A stretch of DNA of 64,000 nucleotides from Pseudomonas sp. gcc21 (GTDB lineage Bacteria > Pseudomonadota > Gammaproteobacteria > Pseudomonadales > Pseudomonadaceae). Each line of letters opens with the position of its first letter. The stretch's first letter is position 1. The notes beneath the pieces are model-generated. The model saw only the letters and a program-made list of their open reading frames with translations. It had not been told where the DNA came from and searched no databases. The stretch spans positions 1,426,001 through 1,490,000 of the forward strand of contig NZ_CP051625.1 of the NCBI RefSeq assembly GCF_012844345.1, written 5' to 3'. A program made the translations under genes and the position numbers. Positions 8,902 to 17,452 of this stretch are shown piece by piece.

Positions 8902-9624
8902 TCAGTCGGCGCTCGCGAACAGATCACCATCCTTGCGCGGTGGGCAATTCAGGTATTCGGAGGTCGCCAACCAGTGCTCGTCCGGGTAATAAGAAAACAT
9001 GAACTGTCCGCCCTTCAGGCTATCGACTACCATGTTGGCAATCTCGGGCCTGACAGCGGGACAGCCCTGGCTACGGCCGATCCGACCCTGCCGGGTAATC
9101 CAGTCGGGATCCACATAGTCGGCGGGATGGATGACGATGGCACGCTGACGCGCCAGATCGTTTATTCCGGATTCAAGCCCATCCATGCGCAACGAGTAAC
9201 CGTGCTTACCGAAATAGCTTTCCTGCGTGCGGAACAGCCCGATGCTCGACTGATGGCTGCCTTCGATATTCGAGAAGGCCCGCGCGTAGTTGTCGCCTGA
9301 TCCTTGCCCATGGGCGACCAGATCCTCTAGCAGCAGCTCCCGCGTATCCAGATCAAAGATCCACAATCGGCGCTCGGAGGAAGGTAATGAAAAGTCGACA
9401 ACTGCCAGACGGCTGGCGGGTGCCGCGCCATGCGTGATGGCGCATTCCATGGCCGTTACGGCTTTGCTGAGGACTTGCCGGTTGAGCTGAGGAGCAACCT
9501 GGGTAAGCTGATCAACCAGCGAGCCGGGTGTATTGGTAGCGGGTGTGACGGCATGGCTATAGCCTGCGCCAAGGCTGATGCATAACACAGCCAATGCGCC
9601 GGTGCGGCGCAAGAAACTAAACAT
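8902..9624 (-). CDS. Murein L,D-transpeptidase catalytic domain protein (YkuD_2 type)
   Basis: A 240-residue exported protein. The start chosen is the ATG at 9624 (MFSFLRR), preceded by a GGGGGA ribosome site and followed by a signal peptide ending near AGYSHA; a start 36 bases further upstream adds residues unlike a signal peptide. The catalytic segment is AIVIHPADYVD... followed by GRSQGCPAVRP, with Cys in the usual SxGC context. This family is expected to act on peptidoglycan stem peptides in the periplasm, but individual members are poorly characterised. It is divergent from a second, larger L,D-transpeptidase gene at 9826. Confidence 0.85.
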   Translation of the reverse strand: MFSFLRRTGALAVLCISLGAGYSHAVTPATNTPGSLVDQLTQVAPQLNRQVLSKAVTAMECAITHGAAPASRLAVVDFSLPSSERRLWIFDLDTRELLLEDLVAHGQGSGDNYARAFSNIEGSHQSSIGLFRTQESYFGKHGYSLRMDGLESGINDLARQRAIVIHPADYVDPDWITRQGRIGRSQGCPAVRPEIANMVVDSLKGGQFMFSYYPDEHWLATSEYLNCPPRKDGDLFASAD

Positions 9625-9825
9625 CAAGAAGATCCCCCAGGTCTCGAAATGCGAGACCAATCAAGGCAGTAAAACACAACGGGCGGCCAGAAACGGGAAA
9701 CAATCCGCCGCCTTCCAATGAACCAACCAGCCTTCTGGCAGCCTAAAGCTGTGGCATGGCTGTTTTGCAGGAACGACGCCCGGGTACGCCGGTTCGCACT
9801 GCAAACGATGCCGGGAGGTTACCTG

Positions 9826-11511
9826 TTGTTCAAGAAATGTACAGTATTTTGCCTGACATCTCTGCTTGGCGTGGCCGGCCCTCTCCAGGCAGATCTCCCC
9901 CCCGCCGACGCTGTCCGCAACGCCATGGAATTGCCTGTTCGCCCCTTCGCAGAAGGCTGCACGGGCCTTGCAGCGCTGCGCACGCTGGATATTCATGGCG
10001 CACTCGGTGCGCTCTACAAGTACAGCGACTACCGCCCGATCTGGAAAACTTCCCGACGAATGGATGTGCTGCGCAGCGAGCTGACAGATTTGTCGAAGGA
10101 CGGTCTGATACCGACGGAGTACGCCTACGCGCTGCACGCTCGTGCTTCGAAAGATCTCTGTGATGACCTGCGGATCAGCAGTGAGTATTTGCTGGCATTG
10201 GAGCACCTGCGCCACGGCCGGTTTGTACAGAACTCGCATGAGCCGGTATGGTTCGCGCCCGGCCAACCACCGAACCTGTCGCCCGGCCTGATCGAACTCG
10301 CCGCCGCAGCGGTGGACGACCCCGCCGAGGCGTTCAATCGCGCGCGCCCAGCCATGCGGCTGTACCGACAACTGCGCGCCGCCTATGCCGAGCTGCCGGC
10401 TCAGTCCGTTGATTTGCTGCCTCTGCCCGCCGGGCCCACCATCAAGCCCGACAAGGACGATCCGCGACTGCCGCAACTGGCGCGCCATCTGATTTCTCGC
10501 GGATACCTGAAAGAGCAGCCATGGCAACGCATCAGCGCCCAACCGCTGCTTTATGACGATAGCCTGGAACAGGCAGTGAGGGCATTTCAGGCTGATCATG
10601 CGTTGGAAGTGGACGGGCTGGTTGGCAGACAAACACTGGCAGCGCTCAATATCACTGCCTCCGACCGCCGCCAGCAGGTACGTATCAACCTTGAGCGGCT
10701 GCGCTGGCTGAGCGCACTGAAGGAAGATTATGCCGTGCTGGTGAACTCAGCCGGTGGCGATGTCCGCCTGTATCGTGGCGATGAGCGGGTCTGGGCCTCG
10801 CGCGTTCAAGTCGGTACTCAGTCACGGCAAACGCCGCTGCTGGTCTCGCGGATCAATCGCCTGACTCTGAACCCGAGCTGGACCATTCCGCCGACCATCC
10901 TGCGCGAAGACAAACTGCCCCAGATCCGCAACGACCCGGAATACCTCCAAGCCCACGGTTTACAGGTACTGGATTACTCCGGGCGCCACCTGAATCCGTT
11001 GGATATCGACTGGAACAATCCCCGCGGCATCATGCTACGAATGGGTCCCGGCCCGGACAATCCGCTCGGACGCATGGTGTTTCGCTTCCCCAATCCGTTT
11101 GCCGTGTATCTGCATGACACGCCGAGCCAGCATCTGTTCAGCCGGGCGGCACGCACGCTCAGCTCCGGTTGCGTCAGGGTGGAATCGGCCGGTGCGCTTG
11201 CCGACAGGCTGGTGGCGGAAATGGGCGAGGCGCAGCAGCGGCGGGTCCGGCAATTGCTCGACCGTGGCCAGACCTATGAGCTCGCCGTACCTAACGGGCC
11301 ACAGCTGATCCTGGGATACTGGACTGCCGAAGTGAACGAAGATGGGCGCCTGACGTACCTGCTTGACCCCTACGAAATGGACTCCGCCCTGATCGAGCGC
11401 TTTGAGGAAGCAGACCGGGCCGCCACGGCCAGATTGCCTGCAGTTGAACCTGATCAGCTGCTGTACCACCAACCGTTAACAGACGGTGACGCAGAACGCA
11501 CCCTGCACTAA
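9826..11511 (+). CDS. L,D-transpeptidase of the YcbB/LdtD type
   Basis: A 561-residue exported enzyme that makes 3-3 cross-links in peptidoglycan. The start chosen is TTG at 9826, because GGGAGG lies 7 bases upstream (9813-9818) and the product then begins with a clean signal peptide (MFKKCTVFCLTSLLGVAGPL). Longer in-frame starts at 9718 and 9808 would precede the signal with charged residues. A scaffold domain is followed by a peptidoglycan-binding domain (about 255-310, DSLEQAVRAFQADHALEVDG) and the catalytic YkuD domain with His in YLHDTPS and Cys in RTLSSGCVRVE. The order matches E. coli YcbB (LdtD). Confidence 0.9.
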   Translation: MFKKCTVFCLTSLLGVAGPLQADLPPADAVRNAMELPVRPFAEGCTGLAALRTLDIHGALGALYKYSDYRPIWKTSRRMDVLRSELTDLSKDGLIPTEYAYALHARASKDLCDDLRISSEYLLALEHLRHGRFVQNSHEPVWFAPGQPPNLSPGLIELAAAAVDDPAEAFNRARPAMRLYRQLRAAYAELPAQSVDLLPLPAGPTIKPDKDDPRLPQLARHLISRGYLKEQPWQRISAQPLLYDDSLEQAVRAFQADHALEVDGLVGRQTLAALNITASDRRQQVRINLERLRWLSALKEDYAVLVNSAGGDVRLYRGDERVWASRVQVGTQSRQTPLLVSRINRLTLNPSWTIPPTILREDKLPQIRNDPEYLQAHGLQVLDYSGRHLNPLDIDWNNPRGIMLRMGPGPDNPLGRMVFRFPNPFAVYLHDTPSQHLFSRAARTLSSGCVRVESAGALADRLVAEMGEAQQRRVRQLLDRGQTYELAVPNGPQLILGYWTAEVNEDGRLTYLLDPYEMDSALIERFEEADRAATARLPAVEPDQLLYHQPLTDGDAERTLH

Positions 11512-11516
11512 GCCAA

Positions 11517-12125
11517 TCAGCCGTGCATGGCAGCACTCAACTTGAAAGCCGTGTTAGCCACTACCTCGGTGGGCTGTCTGTAGCCGCTGGCCATCCAATG
11601 CAACGCAATATGAATTACCCCACCCATCACGCCGGCATGCAAGAGTTCGTCAGGCTGGTGGTCGGGGCGCGCCACCACCCGTGTGAGATCCCGGTTCATA
11701 GCCTGTAACGCGCGGAAGATGGCCTTGTCCACTGCCGGGCTGATGCCGCGAATCTCAACCAGCAACAGATTCGCGATGAGCGGACGCGCCTTCAATGCCT
11801 GGAAATACGCGAGCAGCATCGCCCTGCCCCGCTCCGCCCGGTCCACGCTTGCCCTTTCCGCTGCGCCAGTGATTTCCTCACGCAGGGCCGTTGCGGCCTG
11901 CTCGTAGCAGGCAATAAGCAGTTCGTCGCTGTGGGAAAAGGACTCGTAAAAGTACCGCTGCGTCAAGCCTGCCGCGTCGCACACCTGCTTGACGCTGGAA
12001 TGCCGGTAACCATTGCGGCCATAGACTTCGCACGCAGCATCTATCAGCTGCTGACGGCGTTGAGCCCGGCGGGCTTCAATAGCGGCCCCGCGATAACGCC
12101 GCGGCGATGCAGTCTCTGTAGTCAT
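11517..12125 (-). CDS. TetR family regulator of the monooxygenase operon
   Basis: A 202-residue TetR protein with its helix-turn-helix at about residues 20-65 (INAACEVYGRNGYRHSS-like helices, recognition part DAAGLTQRYFYESF). The frame is open to a TTG at 12152, but that codon sits inside an operator; the ATG at 12125 is taken as the start. It is divergent from the flavin monooxygenase gene, with two inverted repeats between them. Those repeats and the divergent layout suggest that it represses both itself and the monooxygenase/SDR operon. The ligand is unknown, perhaps a ketone or steroid-like substrate of the monooxygenase. Confidence 0.87.
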   Translation of the reverse strand: MTTETASPRRYRGAAIEARRAQRRQQLIDAACEVYGRNGYRHSSVKQVCDAAGLTQRYFYESFSHSDELLIACYEQAATALREEITGAAERASVDRAERGRAMLLAYFQALKARPLIANLLLVEIRGISPAVDKAIFRALQAMNRDLTRVVARPDHQPDELLHAGVMGGVIHIALHWMASGYRQPTEVVANTAFKLSAAMHG

Positions 12126-12146
12126 CCCGTCGAATCCAAGCCTGTC

Positions 12147-12190
12147 TGACAATGTGTATTGTCAAAGCATAAGCGACAATTTAGATTGTC
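12147..12190. promoter_or_regulatory. Tandem operators between divergent tetR and monooxygenase genes
   Basis: Two perfect inverted repeats of the same type: TGACAAT-GTGT-ATTGTCA at 12147-12164 and GACAAT-TTAG-ATTGTC at 12175-12190, with centres 27 bp apart. They lie in the 91-bp gap between the two starts. The half-site GACAAT differs from that of the efflux TetR, so these are separate regulons. Confidence 0.7.
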
Positions 12191-12216
12191 ACTACCGCTA
12201 CTGACGGCAGAACAAC

Positions 12217-13692
12217 GTGAACCAACAAAAATTACAATTAACGCCCACACCCTATGACGTGCTGATTATCGGTGCCGGCCTGTCCGGTATCGGCGCAGCG
12301 CGCGCACTCAGCAGCCAGTGTCCCGACAAGCAATACGCCATTCTGGAAGCGCGGCAGGCCATCGGCGGCACCTGGGATCTGTTCCGCTATCCCGGCGTCC
12401 GTTCTGATTCGGACATGTATACGCTGAGCTACAGCTTCAAGCCCTGGCTACACCGCAAGGCCATTGCCGATGGGCCGGATATCAAACGTTATATCGAGGA
12501 AACCGCGGAAGAATCCGGCATCACCCAGCACATCCATTTCGGGCACAAGGTGACGAACGCAGCCTGGTCCAGCGAAGACGCCTGCTGGACCCTGACAGCG
12601 CAAGTGCCCCAGGCCGATGGCCAGATAGAGGAGCGGATTCTGCGCGCCCGTCTGCTTTCACTGTGCGCGGGTTACTACCGTTACGACGAAGCCTATCGAC
12701 CGGTTTTCCCTAACGAATCCGCATTCACCGGTCAGATCATCCACCCGCAATTCTGGCCCGAAGATCTGGATTACGCCGGCAAGCGCGTCGTTGTGATTGG
12801 CAGTGGCGCCACCGCCGTCACGCTGGTGCCGGCCATGGCCAAAACCGCCGCACATGTCACCATGCTCCAGCGCTCGCCCAGTTACGTGGTATCGCGCCCG
12901 TTGCAGGATACGATAGCGCAGGGCCTGCAAAAGTGGCTGCCAATGCCCGCCGCGCATGCATTGACCCGCTGGAAGAACGTGCTGGTCGGCAGCTTTTTCT
13001 ACCGCATCGCACGCAAGAAGCCGGAAATGTTCAAACAACGCATCCTGCAGATGGCCAGGGATGAGCTGGGCCCTTCGGTGGACATCCGGCATTTCACGCC
13101 GAGTTATAAACCCTGGGACCAACGCGTGTGCGCAGTACCCGACGGTGATCTGTTCCAGGACATTCGGGAAGGCCGCGCCTCTGTCGTGACTGACACTATC
13201 GATCAGTTCATCCCGACCGGCATCCGCCTGGCCTCGGGGCAGGAAATCCAAGCCGACATCATTGTCACCGCCACGGGCCTCAAGCTGAATGCGCTGGGTG
13301 ACATGACTGTCACGGTGGATGGGCAGGCTGTCGAACCCGGTCAGAGCATGGCCTACAAGGGCATGATGCTCAGCGACATACCCAACTTCATTTTGACCTT
13401 CGGCTATACCAATTCGTCGTGGACGCTGAAGGCCGAGCTCACGGCAAACTACACCTGCCGTTTACTGCGTTACATGGACCGCAAGGGATATCGCATCGCT
13501 GTGCCGCGGCGCGATCCGCAGGTGCAGGCGGTTCCGTTTCTGGATTTCACTTCCGGCTACGTACAGCGCGCGGCTGATTTGCTGCCCAGGCAAGGTGACC
13601 GCAGACCCTGGCAGGTCTACCAGAACTACACGCAGGACAAGCTCACTATCCAATACGGCCGTATCAATGACGGCGTCATGCAATTCCAATAA
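12217..13692 (+). CDS. Flavin-containing monooxygenase, Baeyer-Villiger type
   Basis: A 491-residue FAD/NADPH monooxygenase starting with GTG. The FAD-binding motif GAGLSGIGAA is at residues 19-28. The Baeyer-Villiger fingerprint FxGxxxHxxxW is present as FTGQIIHPQFW at about 170-180. The NADPH-binding motif GSGATAVTL follows. Such enzymes insert oxygen next to a carbonyl or oxidise soft heteroatoms. The SDR gene starts 14 bases after its stop, and a pairing of monooxygenase and dehydrogenase suggests oxidation of an alcohol via ketone to ester. The natural substrate cannot be read from the sequence. Confidence 0.9.
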   Translation: MNQQKLQLTPTPYDVLIIGAGLSGIGAARALSSQCPDKQYAILEARQAIGGTWDLFRYPGVRSDSDMYTLSYSFKPWLHRKAIADGPDIKRYIEETAEESGITQHIHFGHKVTNAAWSSEDACWTLTAQVPQADGQIEERILRARLLSLCAGYYRYDEAYRPVFPNESAFTGQIIHPQFWPEDLDYAGKRVVVIGSGATAVTLVPAMAKTAAHVTMLQRSPSYVVSRPLQDTIAQGLQKWLPMPAAHALTRWKNVLVGSFFYRIARKKPEMFKQRILQMARDELGPSVDIRHFTPSYKPWDQRVCAVPDGDLFQDIREGRASVVTDTIDQFIPTGIRLASGQEIQADIIVTATGLKLNALGDMTVTVDGQAVEPGQSMAYKGMMLSDIPNFILTFGYTNSSWTLKAELTANYTCRLLRYMDRKGYRIAVPRRDPQVQAVPFLDFTSGYVQRAADLLPRQGDRRPWQVYQNYTQDKLTIQYGRINDGVMQFQ

Positions 13693-13706
13693 CAGGGACG
13701 CTATCC

Positions 13707-14540
13707 ATGCAAATCAATGATTCGGTTGCCGTACTGACGGGCGCTGGGAGTGGGATTGGGCGCGCCCTCGCGCAGTCACTGGCAGGCCGCCGTTGCCATC
13801 TGGCACTGGTCGACATCAACCCAGAGGGACTGGCTGAAACCGCTCGCCTGGCCCGCGCGCAGGGTGTGCGTGTCAGCGAACATTGCCTCGATGTCGCCAA
13901 CCGGGAACATATCGCCGCCCTGCCCCAGGCGGTGCTGGCCGAGCACGGTAAGGTCGACATACTGATCAATAACGCCGGCGTTGCGTTGGGTGGGCATTTT
14001 CACCAGGTGTCCGAAGAAGACTTCGACTGGCTGATGGCAATCAACTTCCAGGCGGTGGTACGCCTGACGCGGGTATTCCTCCCGCTTCTGCAACAACGCC
14101 CCCAGGCGCGCATCGTGAATGTTTCAAGCCTGTTCGGGCTGATCACCCCCGCCGGGCAAACCGCCTACTGCGCCAGTAAATTCGCCGTTCGCGGGTTTTC
14201 CAACGCGCTGCGGCTGGAATTGCAGGGCAGCAACCTTGGGGTAACCGTCGTACATCCGGGTGGCGTGGCGACCTCCATCGCTACCAGTGCACGGCTGGCG
14301 TCAGACATCCCCAAGGAAACCGCCGCGCAGAACCTGAAACAGGCGCAGAAACTCCTGCGGATGCCTCCTGAGCGCGCGGCGGAAATCATTGTAAATGGCA
14401 TTGAGCGCAACAAGGCCCGGGTTCTGGTCGGCAACGATGCGCGGATTCTTTCGTGGATTGAACGCCTCTCGCTGGTGAATTACTGGCGCCTGTTACCCGG
14501 CCTGGCCAGAAAATCAACCCAGCCCACCGACCGACGGTAA
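13707..14540 (+). CDS. Short-chain dehydrogenase/reductase
   Basis: A 277-residue classical SDR. The cofactor motif TGAGSGIG is at residues 11-18, the NNAG motif follows at about 90, the catalytic Ser lies in VNVSSLFG and the Tyr-Lys pair in TAYCASKFAV. An Asp at the end of the second strand (VDINPEG) favours NAD(H). It is co-transcribed with the flavin monooxygenase upstream and probably oxidises or reduces the same carbonyl compound. Members of this family are often found beside Baeyer-Villiger monooxygenases. Confidence 0.88.
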   Translation: MQINDSVAVLTGAGSGIGRALAQSLAGRRCHLALVDINPEGLAETARLARAQGVRVSEHCLDVANREHIAALPQAVLAEHGKVDILINNAGVALGGHFHQVSEEDFDWLMAINFQAVVRLTRVFLPLLQQRPQARIVNVSSLFGLITPAGQTAYCASKFAVRGFSNALRLELQGSNLGVTVVHPGGVATSIATSARLASDIPKETAAQNLKQAQKLLRMPPERAAEIIVNGIERNKARVLVGNDARILSWIERLSLVNYWRLLPGLARKSTQPTDRR

Positions 14541-14671
14541 CGCTGTAACGCGCACGCACCTTCAGCCAGTTGACTGACCACCTGAGAAATAAATAGCCCA
14601 ACCCGGAGCACACCGTCGGGCTGCCTTCTACACTGGCTGAACATAGCTTCACGCACAGGAGGAACATCCCG

Positions 14672-15280
14672 ATGGCAAAGATACTGGTGTTGTATTACTC
14701 GATGTACGGGCACGTCGAAACCATGGCAAATGCCGTGGCAGAGGGCGCACGCAAAGTCAGCGGCACGGAAGTCAGCGTAAAGCGCGTGCCAGAAACCATG
14801 CCCGAGGAAGCATTCAGGAACGCCGGCGGCAAGGTTGATCAGGCTGCGCCGGAGGCAACCATCGCAGAACTCGTCGATTACGATGCCATCATTTTTGGCA
14901 CGCCTACGCGCTTCGGCAACATGAGCGGCCAGATGCGTACCTTTCTCGACCAGACTGGCGGTCACTGGGTCAAGGGCGCACTGCATGGCAAGGTGGCCAG
15001 CGTGTTCACCTCCACCGGCACCGGCGGCGGTGAAGAGATGACGCTCACCAGCACCTGGACCACACTCGCCCACCACGGAATGCTCATCGTGCCGCTGGGT
15101 TACGGTGCGCCGGAGCTGTTTGATATTTCGGAAGTTCGCGGTGGCGGGCCCTATGGTGCGGCGACACTGGCGGGGGGTGACGGTTCGCGCCAGCCGACTG
15201 AGGCGGAGTTGTCCATCGCCCGTTATCAGGGGGAGCTGGTAGCGAAGATCGCCGGCAAGCTGAGCGGTCAAGCGGCCTGA
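14672..15280 (+). CDS. wrbA: NAD(P)H:quinone oxidoreductase, flavodoxin-like (WrbA)
   Basis: A 202-residue FMN protein of WrbA length. The phosphate-binding loop [12 protein letters not shown] is at residues 8-19, followed by the [14 protein letters not shown] segment that contacts flavin and TSTGTGGG later on. WrbA reduces quinones by two electrons and limits oxidative stress. A strong ribosome site (AGGAGG) lies 9 bases before the ATG. It stands alone, after the monooxygenase operon and convergent with the RlpA-like gene. Confidence 0.95.
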   Translation: MAKILVLYYSMYGHVETMANAVAEGARKVSGTEVSVKRVPETMPEEAFRNAGGKVDQAAPEATIAELVDYDAIIFGTPTRFGNMSGQMRTFLDQTGGHWVKGALHGKVASVFTSTGTGGGEEMTLTSTWTTLAHHGMLIVPLGYGAPELFDISEVRGGGPYGAATLAGGDGSRQPTEAELSIARYQGELVAKIAGKLSGQAA

Positions 15281-15334
15281 CGGAGCGAGCTGGATAACGC
15301 GTAAGCGCGCAATCAGCCCGCTAACATGGGCCTG

Positions 15335-15727
15335 TCAGCGCACGACCTCGATCTTCACATTCAGCAGACCCGCAGAGGGGTTGCCGATGCGGGCGAAGGC
15401 TGATTTGGACAGATCGATCACGCGCCCTCTTACAAAGGGGCCGCGGTCATTGATTCTGACCACTACGCTCTTGCCGTTACGGGTGTTGGTCACTTTTACC
15501 TTGGAGCCGAAGGGCAGCTTGCGATGGGCAGCGGTGTTTGCGCCGTGCCTGTATCGCTCGCCGTTGGCGGTTTTGCGGCCCTGGAACTTGTCTGCATAGA
15601 ACGAGGCCTGGCCGGACCGTTTATAGCCAACCCACTCGCCCCGGCTGGCCGAGGGCGACGGCGCGGTGGAACAACCGGTCACTGCCAGGATGACGGCAAC
15701 CAGAGACAGCCATTTGAATAAGTTCAT
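15335..15727 (-). CDS. RlpA-family septal-ring lipoprotein, short form
   Basis: A 130-residue lipoprotein with lipobox VTGC (Cys19) and one double-psi beta-barrel domain: [17 protein letters not shown], then the catalytic INDRGPF and [13 protein letters not shown]. RlpA proteins cleave naked glycan strands in the cell envelope. Classical RlpA also has a C-terminal SPOR domain for septal targeting, which is absent here, so this is a short paralogue rather than the main RlpA. Confidence 0.9.
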   Translation of the reverse strand: MNLFKWLSLVAVILAVTGCSTAPSPSASRGEWVGYKRSGQASFYADKFQGRKTANGERYRHGANTAAHRKLPFGSKVKVTNTRNGKSVVVRINDRGPFVRGRVIDLSKSAFARIGNPSAGLLNVKIEVVR

Positions 15728-15810
15728 AGCTCAGTTTATTGGAGTGATGGATAACGCTCGGCGACCTGTGTGGGCTCACCGATAGGGCTTGGAACCCTGC
15801 GAAAATCTGG

Positions 15811-15838
15811 CGTAGCGCAGGCGCACTACACCCCCAGG
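15811..15838 (-). repeat. REP-like palindrome, inverted copy
   Basis: The core at 15812-15829 is GTAGCGCAGGCGCACTAC, the reverse complement of the family core with one stem mismatch. It is the only one of ten copies in this orientation. It and the copy at 16015 bracket the terminator of the MFS gene. Confidence 0.8.
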
Positions 15839-15895
15839 CAGCTATCGCGGTGCAGCGATTCTACCGGCTGGGCTTCGAGCAGTCTGTAACGCACA

Positions 15896-15924
15896 TAAAA
15901 AACCGGAGCCAGGCTCCGGTTTTA
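15896..15924 (-). terminator. Terminator of the IclR / acyl-CoA dehydrogenase / MFS operon
   Basis: AAAACCGGAG (15899-15908) and CTCCGGTTTT (15914-15923) form a perfect 10-bp stem with a 5-base loop. On the minus strand it continues into a T-run. It lies about 135 bases after the MFS stop codon. Confidence 0.8.
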
Positions 15925-16004
15925 TCAGGGTTTGTCACAATTCGGTCCAACGCAGCACAGTACCGCGCTGCTCACCAACCCCAACATGGCGATACGCAGC
16001 GCCT

Positions 16005-16034
16005 CCCTGGGGGGGTAGCGCGCCTGCGCTACGC
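16005..16034 (+). repeat. REP-like palindrome
   Basis: The core GTAGCGCGCCTGCGCTAC at 16015-16032 is preceded by CCTGGGGGG. It is placed 25 bases from the stop of the MFS gene, in the tail of the transcript. Together with the inverted copy at 15812 and the terminator it accounts for the 330-bp gap here. Confidence 0.85.
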
Positions 16035-16057
16035 CAAGCCCATTAATGCTCGCCCGA

Positions 16058-17335
16058 TCACTGACTCTGCGGATCGTACTGCTTGTCCTTGATGAACAAG
16101 GACGGGATTACGCCGCAGATGAAATATGCCGCGCCCATGACCAGGAAGCCCAGGCCAATCGAGTACTGGGTCGCCAGGAAGCCAATGGCTGCCGGGGCGA
16201 TTGCCGCACCGATACGGCCGATGTTGTAGGCACCACCGACCGCTGTGCCACGGTACCGGGCTGCAAAGCTTTCGGTCATGTAGGTCGCGTTCACACCGTA
16301 AGGGATACCGTACAGGAAGCCGAATACCACCAGCATCCAGAGGATATGTTCCGGACTGTGATACAGCACGATCAGCGGCAGGAACAGCGCCGTACCCAGC
16401 GCACCGAATGCGTAGACTACCCGACGTCCGAAACGGTCAGCCGCGATACCGGCCAGGACCTTGCCCAGAATCATCGCCGTGTAGGTTCCGACCAGATAGG
16501 CCGTCATGGACTTGAAGTTCATCGACAGTTCGGTTTCCAGATACGCCGGCAGCCAGTTGTTGACGCCGTAGTAGCCGAACTGCAGAAAGCCCGCGGTCAG
16601 ACACCAGAAGATGAACATGCTACGGGCACCTGGATCGCCGAAGATCATCTTGTAGGCGCTCTCGCGCTTTTCCGGCTGCTTGTTTTCGCGCACATCATTG
16701 GCGGCTTTGTTGGCCCGTTCAGCCTTGGCCTTGACCCAGGCCGGCGGTTCCGGAACCAAGCGCTGCATGACTATAGCCAGCGTCACCGGAATGATGGCGA
16801 CAAAGAAGAGATAACGCCAGCCATAGGTCGGCAGCAACCAGCCGGCAAGCAGGGTGGCGACGATGTAGCCCACCGACCAGCCAGCCTGCAACGTGCCCAG
16901 AACGGTGGTGCGAAACCGGGTCGGTACGTATTCGGCCATCAGGGTATTACAGGCGACGTAGAGAGCGCCGAGCCCAAGGGATGAGACGAAACGGAACACC
17001 GCGAACTGCCAATAGTTCTGGGTAAAACCCAGCGCGCAAGTGCCGATCGAGAACAGCACAATGGTCCACACCACGGTCTTGACCCGACCGAAACGGTCAC
17101 AGGCCCAACCGCCGTATATGCCGCCAATAGCCATGCCCGCGAGCGTAAAGCTGCCCAGGCTGCCGGCTTGCATATTGGTCAGGCCAAATTCCTGCTTCAG
17201 GCTGGTCAGACTGTACGACAGCAGCATGAGATCTGCGCCATCGATCAGCAGACCCAGGAAGCAGAAGATAAAAACGATAATCCAGATGTTGTTCTTGACC
17301 GGCGCAGCAACGGCGGTCTGAGCGGTAGATTGCAT
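16058..17335 (-). CDS. MFS transporter, aromatic-acid/carboxylate symporter-like
   Basis: A 425-residue major facilitator with twelve predicted membrane helices. The signature of the first cytoplasmic loop is present (GGWACDRFGRVKTV, about residue 76-89), and its repeat in the second half is IAADRFGRRVVYA. The N-terminal helix has LLIDGADLMLLSY, resembling the D-G-x-D motif of aromatic acid:H+ symporters. It follows the acyl-CoA dehydrogenase gene by 117 bases on the same strand, so it probably imports the acid that the cluster degrades. Confidence 0.85.
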   Translation of the reverse strand: MQSTAQTAVAAPVKNNIWIIVFIFCFLGLLIDGADLMLLSYSLTSLKQEFGLTNMQAGSLGSFTLAGMAIGGIYGGWACDRFGRVKTVVWTIVLFSIGTCALGFTQNYWQFAVFRFVSSLGLGALYVACNTLMAEYVPTRFRTTVLGTLQAGWSVGYIVATLLAGWLLPTYGWRYLFFVAIIPVTLAIVMQRLVPEPPAWVKAKAERANKAANDVRENKQPEKRESAYKMIFGDPGARSMFIFWCLTAGFLQFGYYGVNNWLPAYLETELSMNFKSMTAYLVGTYTAMILGKVLAGIAADRFGRRVVYAFGALGTALFLPLIVLYHSPEHILWMLVVFGFLYGIPYGVNATYMTESFAARYRGTAVGGAYNIGRIGAAIAPAAIGFLATQYSIGLGFLVMGAAYFICGVIPSLFIKDKQYDPQSQ

Positions 17336-17452
17336 AAACTTACCCGGTGGTTGAGGGACAGGCCCTCTACATTCTGATGGTGAGGTTCGGGTTCGCTGAC
17401 GACTCGCTACACCCTGATGCGAATCGCCAACCAGCCCAGAGGGGTTTCTTAG

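Noticed and set aside
9661..10632. 323-codon open frame antisense to the YcbB-type gene
   Set aside because: A shadow of a GC-rich gene; the sense protein has signal peptide, peptidoglycan-binding and YkuD domains.
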